DNA from: Candidatus Haliotispira prima
Lineage (GTDB): Bacteria; Spirochaetota; Spirochaetia; SP-2023
Direction: 5' to 3'
DNA length: 64,000 nucleotides
Assembly: GCA_029867005.1 (NCBI GenBank)
Contig: CP123443.1
Coordinates: 186,001 to 250,000 of the forward strand
Shown one piece after another: positions 16,239 through 25,621 of this stretch. Numbering within the stretch: the stretch's first letter is position 1; every line of letters begins with the position of its first letter. The translations under genes were made by a program, and so were the position numbers. Below the pieces are notes generated by a model. It had not been told where the DNA came from, did not search any database, and saw only the letters and a program-made list of their open reading frames with translations.

Positions 16239-19200
16239 ATGAATCTCGATATTTCCGATAAGCTACAGGCTCCTCAGCAACTGTATCAATTGTTGTGTGA
16301 CAAAGTCTTTTCCGAAAATTCTCCCCATTCTTCCGATCGGGCCGCAGGCCCTCTGTTCGATTTGACCGCATTGGAAAGGGACAAGGGACAACGCTGGCAA
16401 GAGAGCGTGCGATTCAGTCCGGCCTTGGCCGTGGCTCAAGTATTGGAACAGCACGATTCACTGTTAGTCGTGCTGCCCGACAGTGAAGACATGTACCGGC
16501 TTCAGGAGGACTTAAAGGCCTTAGGTTTGGAGGCTCTGGATTTTCCGAACTGGGGCAGCAGCCTGTACAAAGGCATACGTTCGCAAAACCGGCTGTTCAC
16601 TAAACGCAGTTCTGTGCTGGCCCGGATATGCCTCTGGCGGGAAGGGCACAGGGACGGGGGCCCCTTGCTGGTGCTGTGCAACCTGCGCTCTCTGGCCGCA
16701 GTTTTGCCCCCGCCCGCAGAGTTGGGCAGCAACATCGTGCATTTGGAAACCGGCTGCCCTATGCAGCCGGCTCAACTGGCCCGGTTGCTCAGCAGCTATG
16801 GCTATTATCAGGTGCCCCGCGTCAGCCTGCCGGGTGAGTTTGCCTTGCGCGGAGAGGTCCTGGACCTCTATCCGCCATCCGGACAGGACAACCGGGCCGT
16901 GCGCGTGATGTTTGGCTTTGACGAAGTGGAACTTCTGAAAATTTTTGATGTCAGCAGCCAGATTTCGGACCAAAACATCGACGGATTTTCCCTCTTCCCG
17001 CTGAAGGAAGTACTGTGGAAAGAGGCCGAGCAGAAATGCCTGCGCAGGCATCTGGAAGACTTGCTGCTTGAGGCCCGACCCTCGGACTTTGGCTTTGATC
17101 CTTCAGAGCAGAGCAATCCGGAGTGGGAAGCCTTTTGGCAGAACCAACAAAACCAAATTGAGGAGCTGCTGTCCCGTTTGGCCCGTCAAGGTGAGACGAG
17201 CCAAGGTGAAGTCAAGGCCGAAGAACTACTCTTTCCATTTGGCCGGGACAAGCCGGCCAGTCTGCAAGACTATATGGGGGAAGACTGCCCCATTTTGTTT
17301 TGGGGCATGCAGCGCATCGAGCAACAGGAAGAGGCGTACCTGCACGAGCTGGAAGTTTTGTATCGGCAAAGTCTGATTCCCTTTGAAGAACGGAGGGGTG
17401 GACAGGATACGAGAGAGTCCGGGGAAGCCCGGGGGCAGGTACGAGGTCCCGAGGCACTGTTCCCCGAACTGGTCCAACGTAAGTTGCTTCATCCCAAGTG
17501 CTTTGCTGTGGATTTGAGTCTGGTGCACGGTCGCTGCCGGGCCCCCATCGTCGTCGATGAGTTCGAAGGGCGACCTTGGCCGCTGGAATTGGAACCAACC
17601 TTGCAATACCACGGCAACTTCAATCGCTTTAGTGAAGACCTCAAAGCTTGGCTGGAGCAGGACTATCATGTGGCCATAGGTTGTTCGTCCACGGCCCAGG
17701 CCCAACGCCTCCTCCACCTGCTCCGGGATTACGCTGAGGATCTGCACTTCTACCCTGTCGAGCTGAGCCAGGGTGTGATTTTCCCCCGGCAGAAGTTGGC
17801 TTTGCTGCAAGAGTGGGAGATTCTGGGAACTGAAGGCCGGGGGAGTGGCTCCGGTCGGCACGGCGGAAGCCTGGCCTACGGTGGCGGGAGGCCTGGCAAG
17901 GACAGGGAAAAGACCGAGCGCATCGCCAAGCGTTTGAGCCAGAGCGAAGTCATCAGTTCTTTTGTCGACCTGAAGGAGGGCGACCTGGTCGTCCACGTTC
18001 AGCACGGCGTGGGTCGTTTCAAAGGTATTGAGCGCATTAGTACCTCGCGCATGGAGCGCGACTACCTGGCCATTGAATATTCGGATTCCAACACTCTGTT
18101 CGTGCCTATAGAACAGGTCAACATGGTGCAGCATTATATTGGCAGTGAGAGTGCCGGTCTGCGTCTGGACCGCATTGGAGGCAAGGCTTGGCAGGAGCGC
18201 AAGGCCAAGACCCGGAAGGCCGTGGAAGATTTGGCCGACCGGCTGTTGCGCCTCTACACTCGCCGCGCAGCGGCTCCCGGCCCCGGTTGCCCGCCCGATG
18301 ATGACCTGATGGAAGAATTTGAGGCTGATTTTCCCTACGAGCCGACCGGAGACCAGTTGCGGGCTATCGGAGAAATTAAGGGGGATATGGAAGATCCGAA
18401 GCCGATGGACCGACTGTTGTGTGGTGATGTCGGCTTTGGCAAGACCGAAGTGGCGATGCGTGCCGGCTTCAAAATGGCCTGTACAGGCCGTCAGGTACTG
18501 GTGCTTTGTCCGACCACTATTCTGGCGGAGCAGCATTATCGGAATTTCTCCAAGCGTTTTGCCCGCTTTCCGTTGCGCATTGCCATGCTTTCCCGCTTCG
18601 TGGAGTCCAAGCAACAGAAAGTGGTATTGGGCTCGCTGGAACGTGGTGAAGTAGATATCCTGATCGGGACTCATCGCCTTTTATCCAAAGACATTCACCT
18701 GCGCAATCTGGGGCTGATCGTAATCGACGAAGAGCAACGTTTCGGTGTCAAACACAAAGAACGCCTGAAGATGCTCAAAACTTCGGTGGACTGCCTGGCC
18801 ATGTCGGCTACGCCGATACCTCGTACCCTGCACATGTCGCTGGTGCAAATCCGGGACATTTCCATGTTGGCGACTCCGCCGGGTGGCCGCCACCCGGTGG
18901 AAACCTTCGTGCGTGAGTTTAACCCGGAAAGTATCGCCGAAGCCATTCGTCGGGAACTGAGCCGGGGCGGCCAAGTTTTTTACCTGCACAATCGCATCGA
19001 AAGCTTGGACGAGATTCTGCTGTTTCTGCGTGATTTGGTGCCAGAATCCCTGATTGAGACGGCCCACGGTCGGATGGGAAGTAAGGAGCTGGAAGACATT
19101 ATGTACCGCTTCGTGCACGGCGGTTTCAACGTCTTATTAGCCACAGCCATCATCGAAAACGGCATCGACATCCCCAATGTGAATACTATCATTATTGATC

Positions 19201-20174
19201 GCGCTGACCGCTACGGCATCGGCCAACTCTACCAATTGCGTGGCCGGGTGGGCCGCGCCGACCGGCTGGCTTATGCCTACTTGTTCTACCCGGATCGCAG
19301 TGGTTTGAGTGATTTGGCCCTGAAGCGATTAAAGATCATTTCCGATTTCACCGAACTCGGTTCGGGCTTCAAGGTGGCGATGAAGGATTTAGAGGTGCGT
19401 GGTGCGGGCAACCTACTCGGACCGGAACAGTCGGGCAACATTCTTGCGGTGGGTTTTGAAATGTATACCGGTATGTTGGCCAAGGCGATGCATGAGCGCA
19501 AGTATCGCCTGGAACAGGAGGAAGGCGGACAGATATCGGAGGCAGAGCCGATGGAATACGACGAGGAAATCTCCCTGGAGCTGGACTACAGCGGCTTCAT
19601 CCCGGATTCCTATATTGCTGATGCCACTGAAAAAATTGAGTTATATAAAAGAATATCTTCTATTAGCTCTACGGAAAGGCTGTCTGAATTTTACGAAGAA
19701 ATCTACGACCGCTTTGGCAATCCTCCTGAAGAAGTCCACTCCCTGTTGTCGCTTTCTGAAGTGCGCATTGTCTGCCGTCGGGTGGGTATTAATCTTCTGA
19801 AGGAACGCCAAGACCAGGTGGAAGTACAATTTTCCAAAGCCCGACCTTTGCCGTTGGAAAAAATTATGGAGCAAATCCGGCTCTACCCTAAAGTCTTTCG
19901 CATTGATCCCAAACGGAGTGACACTTTGTTGATAAATTTGCAGTCCTTTATGGAATTGGAGGCACAGGATCTTTGGGCGGCTAAGCAGGAGCGCAAAACG
20001 AAGAACCGGCAGAAGAAAAAATCAGGGAATCGCAACGCCGATTATCTGTCACAAGAATCTGTATCGGAAACAGGTAAGGAAACAGGCCCAATTGGGGACA
20101 ATCCCCTGTTGAGAAAAACGGCCGCCTTGCGCCGGGTTTTGAGTTCTTTTCAAAACGGAGTTTCGGCAGAATAA
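16239..20174 (+). CDS. mfd: Transcription-repair coupling factor
   Basis: About 1311 aa, close to the family norm of 1150 with some loops. ATG at 16239 is used; a GTG at 16212 is in frame and neither has a good ribosome site. N-terminal UvrB-like module (residues 1-320), CarD-like RNA polymerase interaction domain (about 572-640, EGDLVVHVQHGVGRFKG), SF2 translocase with Walker A GDVGFGKTE (about 728), DEEQ (about 829), SATPIPRTLHMSL, and RGRVGRADRLAYAYL in the second RecA lobe, then the TRCF C-terminal domain and a basic tail. It removes stalled RNA polymerase and recruits UvrA. A Gly/Arg-rich insertion (RGSGSGRHGGSLAYGGGRPG) precedes the polymerase-binding domain. Confidence 0.95.
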   Translation: MNLDISDKLQAPQQLYQLLCDKVFSENSPHSSDRAAGPLFDLTALERDKGQRWQESVRFSPALAVAQVLEQHDSLLVVLPDSEDMYRLQEDLKALGLEALDFPNWGSSLYKGIRSQNRLFTKRSSVLARICLWREGHRDGGPLLVLCNLRSLAAVLPPPAELGSNIVHLETGCPMQPAQLARLLSSYGYYQVPRVSLPGEFALRGEVLDLYPPSGQDNRAVRVMFGFDEVELLKIFDVSSQISDQNIDGFSLFPLKEVLWKEAEQKCLRRHLEDLLLEARPSDFGFDPSEQSNPEWEAFWQNQQNQIEELLSRLARQGETSQGEVKAEELLFPFGRDKPASLQDYMGEDCPILFWGMQRIEQQEEAYLHELEVLYRQSLIPFEERRGGQDTRESGEARGQVRGPEALFPELVQRKLLHPKCFAVDLSLVHGRCRAPIVVDEFEGRPWPLELEPTLQYHGNFNRFSEDLKAWLEQDYHVAIGCSSTAQAQRLLHLLRDYAEDLHFYPVELSQGVIFPRQKLALLQEWEILGTEGRGSGSGRHGGSLAYGGGRPGKDREKTERIAKRLSQSEVISSFVDLKEGDLVVHVQHGVGRFKGIERISTSRMERDYLAIEYSDSNTLFVPIEQVNMVQHYIGSESAGLRLDRIGGKAWQERKAKTRKAVEDLADRLLRLYTRRAAAPGPGCPPDDDLMEEFEADFPYEPTGDQLRAIGEIKGDMEDPKPMDRLLCGDVGFGKTEVAMRAGFKMACTGRQVLVLCPTTILAEQHYRNFSKRFARFPLRIAMLSRFVESKQQKVVLGSLERGEVDILIGTHRLLSKDIHLRNLGLIVIDEEQRFGVKHKERLKMLKTSVDCLAMSATPIPRTLHMSLVQIRDISMLATPPGGRHPVETFVREFNPESIAEAIRRELSRGGQVFYLHNRIESLDEILLFLRDLVPESLIETAHGRMGSKELEDIMYRFVHGGFNVLLATAIIENGIDIPNVNTIIIDRADRYGIGQLYQLRGRVGRADRLAYAYLFYPDRSGLSDLALKRLKIISDFTELGSGFKVAMKDLEVRGAGNLLGPEQSGNILAVGFEMYTGMLAKAMHERKYRLEQEEGGQISEAEPMEYDEEISLELDYSGFIPDSYIADATEKIELYKRISSISSTERLSEFYEEIYDRFGNPPEEVHSLLSLSEVRIVCRRVGINLLKERQDQVEVQFSKARPLPLEKIMEQIRLYPKVFRIDPKRSDTLLINLQSFMELEAQDLWAAKQERKTKNRQKKKSGNRNADYLSQESVSETGKETGPIGDNPLLRKTAALRRVLSSFQNGVSAE

Positions 20175-20244
20175 CCGGAAATTGCGGTGTTCGCTTTGGG
20201 CCCCATCGTACCCCAAGAGGGGCGCAATCCATTTGGTATTTGTA

Positions 20245-20274
20245 TTGAACAAGAGTTGAGTATTTTGGTATACT
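20245..20274 (+). promoter_or_regulatory. Predicted sigma70-type promoter of pnrA
   Basis: TTGAAC at 20245-20250, an 18-base spacer and TATACT at 20269-20274, about 50 bases before the lipoprotein start. Seen by eye; start site not known. Confidence 0.55.
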
Positions 20275-20325
20275 CTGGCTTTCGTAATTTCATATTCTGA
20301 GATAGTTAATGGAGGTCTATTTACC

Positions 20326-21465
20326 ATGTATATAAAAATTCGATTCCCAATGCTGCTGACTCTTCTGATGTTGGTTTCTTTGGTGATGTTTGCCTGTAAC
20401 AAAAAAGAGGCAGATGTGGATGTTGTCCCGGATTCGGAGGAAGTACAAGTTACTGTCCGCTTGGGCACGGACGCATCCGGAGTGGATGATAAATCTTTCA
20501 ATGCTTCCGCTTGGCGCGGTATTACGCGCTTTTATGGTGATACTCCGGAGAACCCCCTCAAACAGGGTTCCCACTACGACTACATTATTTCTAACAACAC
20601 AGACAAGTATGTGTCGAACCTGCGCCTGATGTCAGAAGGTGGCTATAGTTTGGTTATTGTCACCGGCTTTACTTGGGCCGATGCACTGTCCCAAGTGGCA
20701 CCGGACTATCCTCAACAGAAGTTTATGATTGTGGATGTTGCCGGATTGCCCAACGATGCGAAGAATATCATGGAAGTAATCTATGCCGAGGAGCAAGGTG
20801 CCTTCCTGGCCGGAGTTGCTGCGGCACTACAGGCGAAAGAGGTTGGTGCCGAGCCCAAGTTTGGTTTTATCGGAGGGATCCCGGGTGCGGTCATAACACA
20901 CTTTCAGGTGGGTTACATGCAGGGCATCCTCACCATTTCTCCCGATGCTGAAATTCTGGATTACTACGCTAATGACTGGGCCGATCCCGCCAAGGCCAAA
21001 ATTCAGGCCGAAGCATGGTTTGACAGCGGTGTCTACGCCATCTTTTCGGCTGCCGGTTCTACCGGAAATGGTGCAATTCAAGTAGCGAAAGAGAGCCGTC
21101 AACGCGGACGGGATGTCTGGGCCATCGGTGTGGATTCTGACCAATACGGAGAGGGCCTCTACGAAGAGGGGAAATCTGCTATCCTGACTTCGATGATCAA
21201 ACGCGTGGATGCTGCAACAGAATTGGCCTTGATGAATGTCCGGGACGAGACTTTTCAGGCAGAAGTGGTCCGTCTGGACTTGGCAAATTCCGGGGTAGGT
21301 TTGCCCGAAAACAATCCTAATCTTTCCGATGCAATTCTCGCAGAAGTGAAAGATTATGAACAGAAAGTCATTAACGGAGAAATTGTTGTAGACAATACGG
21401 TTGCAGCCTTTATTTCCGCCGGTCATTTGGGTGAGGGTCTGACGATCCTGGCTCGAGACGATTGA
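20326..21465 (+). CDS. pnrA: BMP-family purine nucleoside-binding lipoprotein (TmpC/PnrA-like)
   Basis: 379 aa. Signal peptide MLLTLLMLVSLVMFACNKK with lipobox MFAC; the cysteine would be lipidated and the protein anchored in a membrane facing the periplasm. The mature part is a BMP family binding protein: GTDASGVDDKSFNASAWRG (residues 46-64), VTGFTWADAL, FIGGIPGAV, FSAAGSTGNGAIQVAKE and IGVDSDQYGEG. In Treponema pallidum the homologue TmpC/PnrA binds purine nucleosides for an ABC transporter. No transporter genes follow here, so the permease and ATPase must be elsewhere. GGAGGT at 20311-20316 gives a strong ribosome site. It has its own promoter and is monocistronic. Confidence 0.88.
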   Translation: MYIKIRFPMLLTLLMLVSLVMFACNKKEADVDVVPDSEEVQVTVRLGTDASGVDDKSFNASAWRGITRFYGDTPENPLKQGSHYDYIISNNTDKYVSNLRLMSEGGYSLVIVTGFTWADALSQVAPDYPQQKFMIVDVAGLPNDAKNIMEVIYAEEQGAFLAGVAAALQAKEVGAEPKFGFIGGIPGAVITHFQVGYMQGILTISPDAEILDYYANDWADPAKAKIQAEAWFDSGVYAIFSAAGSTGNGAIQVAKESRQRGRDVWAIGVDSDQYGEGLYEEGKSAILTSMIKRVDAATELALMNVRDETFQAEVVRLDLANSGVGLPENNPNLSDAILAEVKDYEQKVINGEIVVDNTVAAFISAGHLGEGLTILARDD

Positions 21466-21791
21466 AAGAGTGGCGGACGGCTCAGCCGTCAAAGTTATAA
21501 CGGACTGTAAATTTTTGACGCAGCAAGCATGAAATGGATTACTGCGTATTTTTTATATACGGTCTATGTAATATCCGGTTGCTGCGTGCCTTGGGATTGT
21601 GCCCGGAGCTTGTCTTGAGGGTCTCCGGGTTTTCGGAGGCTCTGGTTTCAGGATGTTTGAGTTTTCGGATGCTTGAATTTTAGGATCCCGGATTTTCAGG
21701 GGCAGTTTTCTCTGATAAGTCGGTATCCGAGGACGACAGGAGTCCGAAACCCGGAAGAAAAGAAAAATTCGTATTGACATTCAAAAGTTAC
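21466..21791. other. Intergenic region between pnrA and the tRNA/secE operon
   Basis: About 330 bases. A small hairpin GACGG-CTCAG-CCGTC at 21476-21490 lies right after the pnrA stop but has no T run. A first TTGACA at 21774-21779 precedes the better promoter at 21792. Otherwise nothing recognisable; the stretch 21600-21720 is rich in GGA/TTT repeats without coding potential. Confidence 0.4.
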
Positions 21792-21820
21792 TTGACAAAG
21801 CAAAGACAGTTCCGTATTTT
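21792..21820 (+). promoter_or_regulatory. Predicted promoter of the tRNA-Thr/rpmG/tRNA-Trp/secE/nusG operon
   Basis: Perfect -35 TTGACA at 21792-21797, 17-base spacer, -10-like TATTTT at 21815-21820, ending 17 bases before the tRNA. This is the best sigma70-type match seen in the window, as expected for stable RNA and translation genes. Confidence 0.7.
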
Positions 21821-21837
21821 ATGGCAGGCTTTTCCAA

Positions 21838-21910
21838 GCCTCTGTAGCTCAGTTGGCAGAGCACAACCATGGTAAGGTTGGGGTCATCGGTTCAAATCCG
21901 ATCGGAGGCT
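21838..21910 (+). tRNA. tRNA-Thr (anticodon GGT)
   Basis: 73-base cloverleaf. Acceptor GCCTCTG pairs with CGGAGGC, D arm AGCTCAGTTGGCAGAGC, anticodon stem CAACC/GGTTG with loop ATGGTAA and anticodon GGT, T arm with GGTTCAAATCC. Discriminator T; the CCA end is not encoded. Confidence 0.96.
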
Positions 21911-21971
21911 CGCTGAATTTATAAGAAATGTTTTGCTGGTTTGTGACAAATAATTTGAGGGAATTAGATAT

Positions 21972-22148
21972 ATGGCAAAGAGTAAAAAGACGGCTGTAGA
22001 GCTTATTTCACTCCGTTGCAGTGGTTGTGATCGCAGGAATTATACCACCCGGAAAAATCGTCGGAATACGCAGGACAAGCTGGAGCTCAAGAAATATTGC
22101 AAGTGGTGCAAGGCTTCGACAACACACAAAGAAGGAAAAATTAAATAA
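21972..22148 (+). CDS. rpmG: 50S ribosomal protein L33
   Basis: 58 aa, normal L33 size. Begins MAKSKKTAVELISLRCSGC and has a second pair CKWC, so this is the zinc-binding (C+) form with four cysteines. ATG at 21972 follows GAGGG. Set between tRNA-Thr and tRNA-Trp and ahead of secE, the standard bacterial arrangement, so it is co-transcribed with the tRNAs and processed from the same precursor. Confidence 0.95.
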   Translation: MAKSKKTAVELISLRCSGCDRRNYTTRKNRRNTQDKLELKKYCKWCKASTTHKEGKIK

Positions 22149-22155
22149 TTCATAG

Positions 22156-22228
22156 AGGTCAGTAGTTCAATTGGTAGAGCACTGGTCTCCAAAACCAGAT
22201 GTTGCAGGTTCGAGTCCTGCCTGGCCTG
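22156..22228 (+). tRNA. tRNA-Trp (anticodon CCA)
   Basis: 73 bases. Acceptor AGGTCAG/CTGGCCT, D arm with AGTTCAATTGGTAGAGC, anticodon stem CTGGT/ACCAG with loop CTCCAAA (anticodon CCA), T arm GCAGGTTCGAGTCCTGC, discriminator G. CCA end not encoded. Confidence 0.96.
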
Positions 22229-22311
22229 CTGAAAGAGGCTGTAACTCTGGGGTTGCAGCCTCTCTTTGCAAGTTTCCTTTTTATCCGTTGCAGTAAGTTG
22301 GGTTGGTGAAA

Positions 22312-22488
22312 ATGTCGAAGTTTATCCGTGAGTGTATCGCAGAGTTTAAGAAAGTTACCTGGCCCAGCCGGGAGACGGTGGTTTCAGCTTCCAAAGTGAT
22401 GCTATTGTCTACCTTTGTTTTTGTGTTGTTCTTTTTTGGTGTGGACAATTTGATACGTACTCTGTTGTTGTTGCTGTTAGGTGCTTAG
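22312..22488 (+). CDS. secE: Preprotein translocase subunit SecE
   Basis: 58 aa, the short single-helix form. FIRECIAEFKKVTWPSRETV is the conserved amphipathic cytoplasmic segment, followed by one membrane helix rich in Leu, Phe and Val. Part of the SecYEG channel in the inner membrane. ATG at 22312 is preferred over the GTG/TTG codons just upstream. Directly followed by nusG, the conserved pairing. Confidence 0.93.
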   Translation: MSKFIRECIAEFKKVTWPSRETVVSASKVMLLSTFVFVLFFFGVDNLIRTLLLLLLGA

Positions 22489-22596
22489 TCCGGTTCTGAT
22501 AGATGATGAGGGGCGGGTGGGTACAGCCTGCCGTTATCTGCATTCGCTCGGGTGTTTGTAGGTTGTGAGAAAGCCGGGCAAAGGGAGACGTGGACG

Positions 22597-23154
22597 ATGA
22601 TGATGGGATGGTATGTTCTTCAGGCACTTACCAGTCAGGAAAACAAGGTAGAGAAATATATACAAAATATTATTGAGAGTGGTAAGTTTGAAGGTATTTT
22701 GAACGCCGTAAAAGTGCCCTCCGAGGTTGTTGTCGAAGTGCGCAACGGCAAAAAGCGTAATGTGACAAAGAAGTTTCTTCCCGGTTATGTGCTGGTGGAA
22801 ATGGAATTGCCTCAGGAAAAATGGCAGGCGGTCTGTTCGGAGCTGCGTTCTCTGCAAGGGGTGGTTGGTTTTGTCGGCTACGGCAAGCAGGTGAGACCTC
22901 AGCCGATATCCAAGGAAGAAGCCCGTTCCATCTTGCAGCGCAGTGGTGATATCAAGTCTGATGTCAAGTTTCAGGTACGCCAGGATCATACTATTGGGGA
23001 AGAAGTCAAGATCATCTCCGGGCCGTTTGAAACATTTACCGGCCGGGTGGATGAAATTTTGGCTGAGCAGAATAAGCTAAAGGTAATGGTGGCGATTTTT
23101 GGCCGCGATACTCCGGTTGAGCTTAGTCTTGATGAAGTGGAAAGAATGGTTTAA
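22597..23154 (+). CDS. nusG: Transcription termination/antitermination factor NusG
   Basis: 185 aa from the first of three ATGs at 22597, nine bases after GGAG. NGN domain begins GWYVLQALTSQENKVEKYI and has KKFLPGYVLVEMEL; KOW domain holds GEEVKIISGPFETFTGRVDEI near residues 130-150. Binds the RNA polymerase clamp and affects pausing, Rho action and ribosome coupling. Normal length. Sits between secE and rplK as in most bacteria. Confidence 0.95.
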   Translation: MMMGWYVLQALTSQENKVEKYIQNIIESGKFEGILNAVKVPSEVVVEVRNGKKRNVTKKFLPGYVLVEMELPQEKWQAVCSELRSLQGVVGFVGYGKQVRPQPISKEEARSILQRSGDIKSDVKFQVRQDHTIGEEVKIISGPFETFTGRVDEILAEQNKLKVMVAIFGRDTPVELSLDEVERMV

Positions 23155-23225
23155 CCCTCTCGTTCAAAGATTGGGGATTTGTGGGAACCTGTTGATTTGC
23201 AGGTGCTTGACCACAAGGAGGACGT

Positions 23226-23666
23226 ATGGCTAAGAAGAAAAAAAAGGAAGTTACTGCAATTGTCAAATTGCAGGCTCCGGCAGGTAAGGCCACGCCTGCA
23301 CCGCCTATTGGCCCGGCGTTAGGCCCTCATGGTGTGAGTGCCCCACAGTTTGTGCAGCAGTTTAACGATGCGACCAAAAACATGGAGCCCGGCCTGACCA
23401 TTCCGGTCGAGTTGACGATCTACAGCGACCGCAGTTACGAGTTCATCCTCAAAACTCCGCCGGCTGCGGTACTAATTAAGAAAGCAGCCAAAATTGACAA
23501 GGGTTCAAAGTTGCCTCATAAAGAAAAAGTTGCCTCTCTGACCCGCGCTCAGGTAGAGCAGATTGCGGAAACCAAGATGCCGGATCTGAATGCCAATGAT
23601 ATGGATGCGGCAGTTAAGATTATCTCAGGTACAGCCCGGAGTATGGGCATCACGGTGGAGGGCTGA
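23226..23666 (+). CDS. rplK: 50S ribosomal protein L11
   Basis: 146 aa. Typical N-terminal [20 protein letters not shown] and a C-terminal rRNA-binding domain ([14 protein letters not shown]). Part of the GTPase-associated centre with L10 and L7/L12. Start at 23226 behind AAGGAGG. Three bases separate its stop from rplA. Confidence 0.97.
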   Translation: MAKKKKKEVTAIVKLQAPAGKATPAPPIGPALGPHGVSAPQFVQQFNDATKNMEPGLTIPVELTIYSDRSYEFILKTPPAAVLIKKAAKIDKGSKLPHKEKVASLTRAQVEQIAETKMPDLNANDMDAAVKIISGTARSMGITVEG

Positions 23667-23669
23667 GAG

Positions 23670-24356
23670 ATGGCAAAACATGGTAAAAAATTCTGTGCTG
23701 CGGCAGAAAAAGTGACAGGAAATTCGTACAACATCGACGAAGCGATTCAACTGGTCAAGCAGCTATCTTATGTTAAATTTGACGAGACTATTGAAATTGC
23801 GGCAAAGCTGAATCTGAAAAAGAGTCACTCCGTTCGCGACACGGTAGTATTGCCCAACCAGTTTCGCACCGAAGCCCGAGTGTTGGTCTTTGCTCAGGGT
23901 GACAAGGCTAAGGAGGCCCAAGAGGCCGGAGCCACCTACGTTGGCGGTGCCGACTTGGTGCAGAAAATTCAGGGGGGTTGGCTCGATTTTGACGTTTGTG
24001 TCGCTACTCCGGATATGATGAAAGATGTTGGTAAATTGGGCCAGATTCTGGGCCGTCGGGGGATGATGCCGAACCCGAAAACCCGTACGGTCACGATGGA
24101 TGTCAAGGGTGCTTTGGCCGAATTGAAACAGGGCCGGACAGAGTTTCGTGCCGATAAGGGCGGCGTTGTTCACCTGGCAATCGGAAAAGTTAAATCGATG
24201 GATGATGGGAAGATTCGAGAGAATCTTTTGATTCTGCTTGAAGGTTTACAGGCCAAACGTCCCGCTGATGTAAAGGGCGACTACATTCGGACATTGTCGA
24301 TTGCTTCAACCATGGGCCCCGGTGTACGGGTGGACTTGAGCAGCGTGGTGGTTTAA
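23670..24356 (+). CDS. rplA: 50S ribosomal protein L1
   Basis: 228 aa, normal size. [13 protein letters not shown] at the start, [20 protein letters not shown], and the conserved [15 protein letters not shown] segment. Forms the L1 stalk and in many bacteria represses its own operon by binding mRNA. Three bases after rplK, so co-translated with it. Confidence 0.97.
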   Translation: MAKHGKKFCAAAEKVTGNSYNIDEAIQLVKQLSYVKFDETIEIAAKLNLKKSHSVRDTVVLPNQFRTEARVLVFAQGDKAKEAQEAGATYVGGADLVQKIQGGWLDFDVCVATPDMMKDVGKLGQILGRRGMMPNPKTRTVTMDVKGALAELKQGRTEFRADKGGVVHLAIGKVKSMDDGKIRENLLILLEGLQAKRPADVKGDYIRTLSIASTMGPGVRVDLSSVVV

Positions 24357-24383
24357 AGCCATAGGACGGCAGGAGGAAATAGG

Positions 24384-24914
24384 ATGGAAGTAACAAAGAA
24401 GGTACAGCAGTACAAGAAAGATGCCGTGGCCGGGTTGCGTGAGTTGCTGAGTGGCTGCAATAATTATGTTTTTGTGGACTATCGCGGTCTGACGGTAAAA
24501 GAAATTACCAACCTGCGCAGGAAGCTGCGCGAAGAAGGGGCAAAATTTCATGTAATCAAGAATAATTACCTGAAGCTTGCCTTGGACCAGGAAGAAAAAC
24601 CCTATGAAGAGGGTGCTTTGAAAGGCCCCACAGCTATTGCGGTGATGTCGGATGATGCCGGGACTGCGGTTAAAGCCATTGTCGAGTTTCCCCGTGAACA
24701 GCCCTTGGAAATGAAAAGTGGTGCCATTGACGGCAGACTTTTTGACCGGGACCGCCTGATTGAGTTTTCCAAGTTGCCGAGCAAGGCGGAGCTCATTGCC
24801 CAACTGTTGGGTACCCTCAACGCCCCTGCACAGCAGACAGTTGGTGTCATGAATGCATCCTTGACTCAGTTGCTCTATGCGCTGAATGCCATTAAAGAGA
24901 AGCAGGAAGCTTAA
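24384..24914 (+). CDS. rplJ: 50S ribosomal protein L10
   Basis: 176 aa. Conserved VFVDYRGLTVKEITNLRRKL near residues 30-50; C-terminal helix that anchors L7/L12 dimers. ATG at 24384 follows AGGAGG. Only 27 bases separate it from rplA, so the long L10 leader known in E. coli is absent. Confidence 0.96.
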   Translation: MEVTKKVQQYKKDAVAGLRELLSGCNNYVFVDYRGLTVKEITNLRRKLREEGAKFHVIKNNYLKLALDQEEKPYEEGALKGPTAIAVMSDDAGTAVKAIVEFPREQPLEMKSGAIDGRLFDRDRLIEFSKLPSKAELIAQLLGTLNAPAQQTVGVMNASLTQLLYALNAIKEKQEA

Positions 24915-25003
24915 AATTCAGACAAAAAAAATAGGTAGTCAGCCTTCAGCAGTTACTGCTATCGTCATGCTGTCGCCTAAAAAAATTACAGGAGGAAGAT
25001 AAT

Positions 25004-25381
25004 ATGACGGTAGAAAATCTGGTGGAAGAAATCAGTAAATTGACAGTGCTTGAGGTTTCCGAGTTGGTAAAAGCATTGGAAGATAAATTTGGCGTTAGTG
25101 CCGCAGCTCCCGTAGCTGCTGTGGCTGCGCCTGCTGCCGGCGGTGCGGAATCTGCCGCTGAAGAGCAGACAGAGTTTGATGTCATTCTGACCGGTATTGA
25201 TGACAGCAAGAAGATTGCTCTGATCAAAGAGGTTCGGGCCGTGACCGGGCTGGATCTGAAGGGTACGAAGGAATTTGTGGAGAATCCGGGCAAGCCCGTG
25301 AAAGAAGGCATTTCCAAGGAAGAAGCCGCCGAGCTGAAGAGCAAGCTCGAAGCTGCCGGTGCCAAGATCGAAGTGAAATAA
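25004..25381 (+). CDS. rplL: 50S ribosomal protein L7/L12
   Basis: 125 aa. N-terminal dimerisation domain ([19 protein letters not shown]), Ala/Pro-rich hinge ([14 protein letters not shown]), C-terminal factor-binding domain ([20 protein letters not shown]). Strong ribosome site AGGAGG, fitting the need for several copies per ribosome. Confidence 0.97.
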   Translation: MTVENLVEEISKLTVLEVSELVKALEDKFGVSAAAPVAAVAAPAAGGAESAAEEQTEFDVILTGIDDSKKIALIKEVRAVTGLDLKGTKEFVENPGKPVKEGISKEEAAELKSKLEAAGAKIEVK

Positions 25382-25454
25382 TTCGGCTTGTTTGTGCGGA
25401 GCAGGGTCGTGCATTCCGGCAGATTCTGCTTCGTTATCACAAGAAAGCCTTGTG

Positions 25455-25491
25455 AAGGATGGAGTTGTGATCCGATTGCAATTCCGTCCTT
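25455..25491 (+). terminator. Possible attenuator in the rplL-rpoB spacer
   Basis: AAGGATGGA at 25455-25463 can pair with TCCGTCCTT at 25483-25491 (one G-T pair), followed by a short T-rich stretch. The rplL-rpoB spacer is 240 bases, and an attenuator there would lower rpoBC relative to ribosomal protein output as in E. coli. Weak structural evidence. Confidence 0.3.
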
Positions 25492-25621
25492 TCTGTCGTT
25501 CTGTATGCGGAGTTGTGTAATGACGGAGATTTAAATCAAACGGCAAACAGAAAATTTATCCGTATGATACCGCTTAAGTGCACTTTATAGCGTTATTTAG
25601 TTACACCGCGAGGAGAAGCCT

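Noticed and set aside
21476-21490. Intrinsic terminator after pnrA
   Set aside because: Five-base stem without a T run; too weak to list as a terminator.
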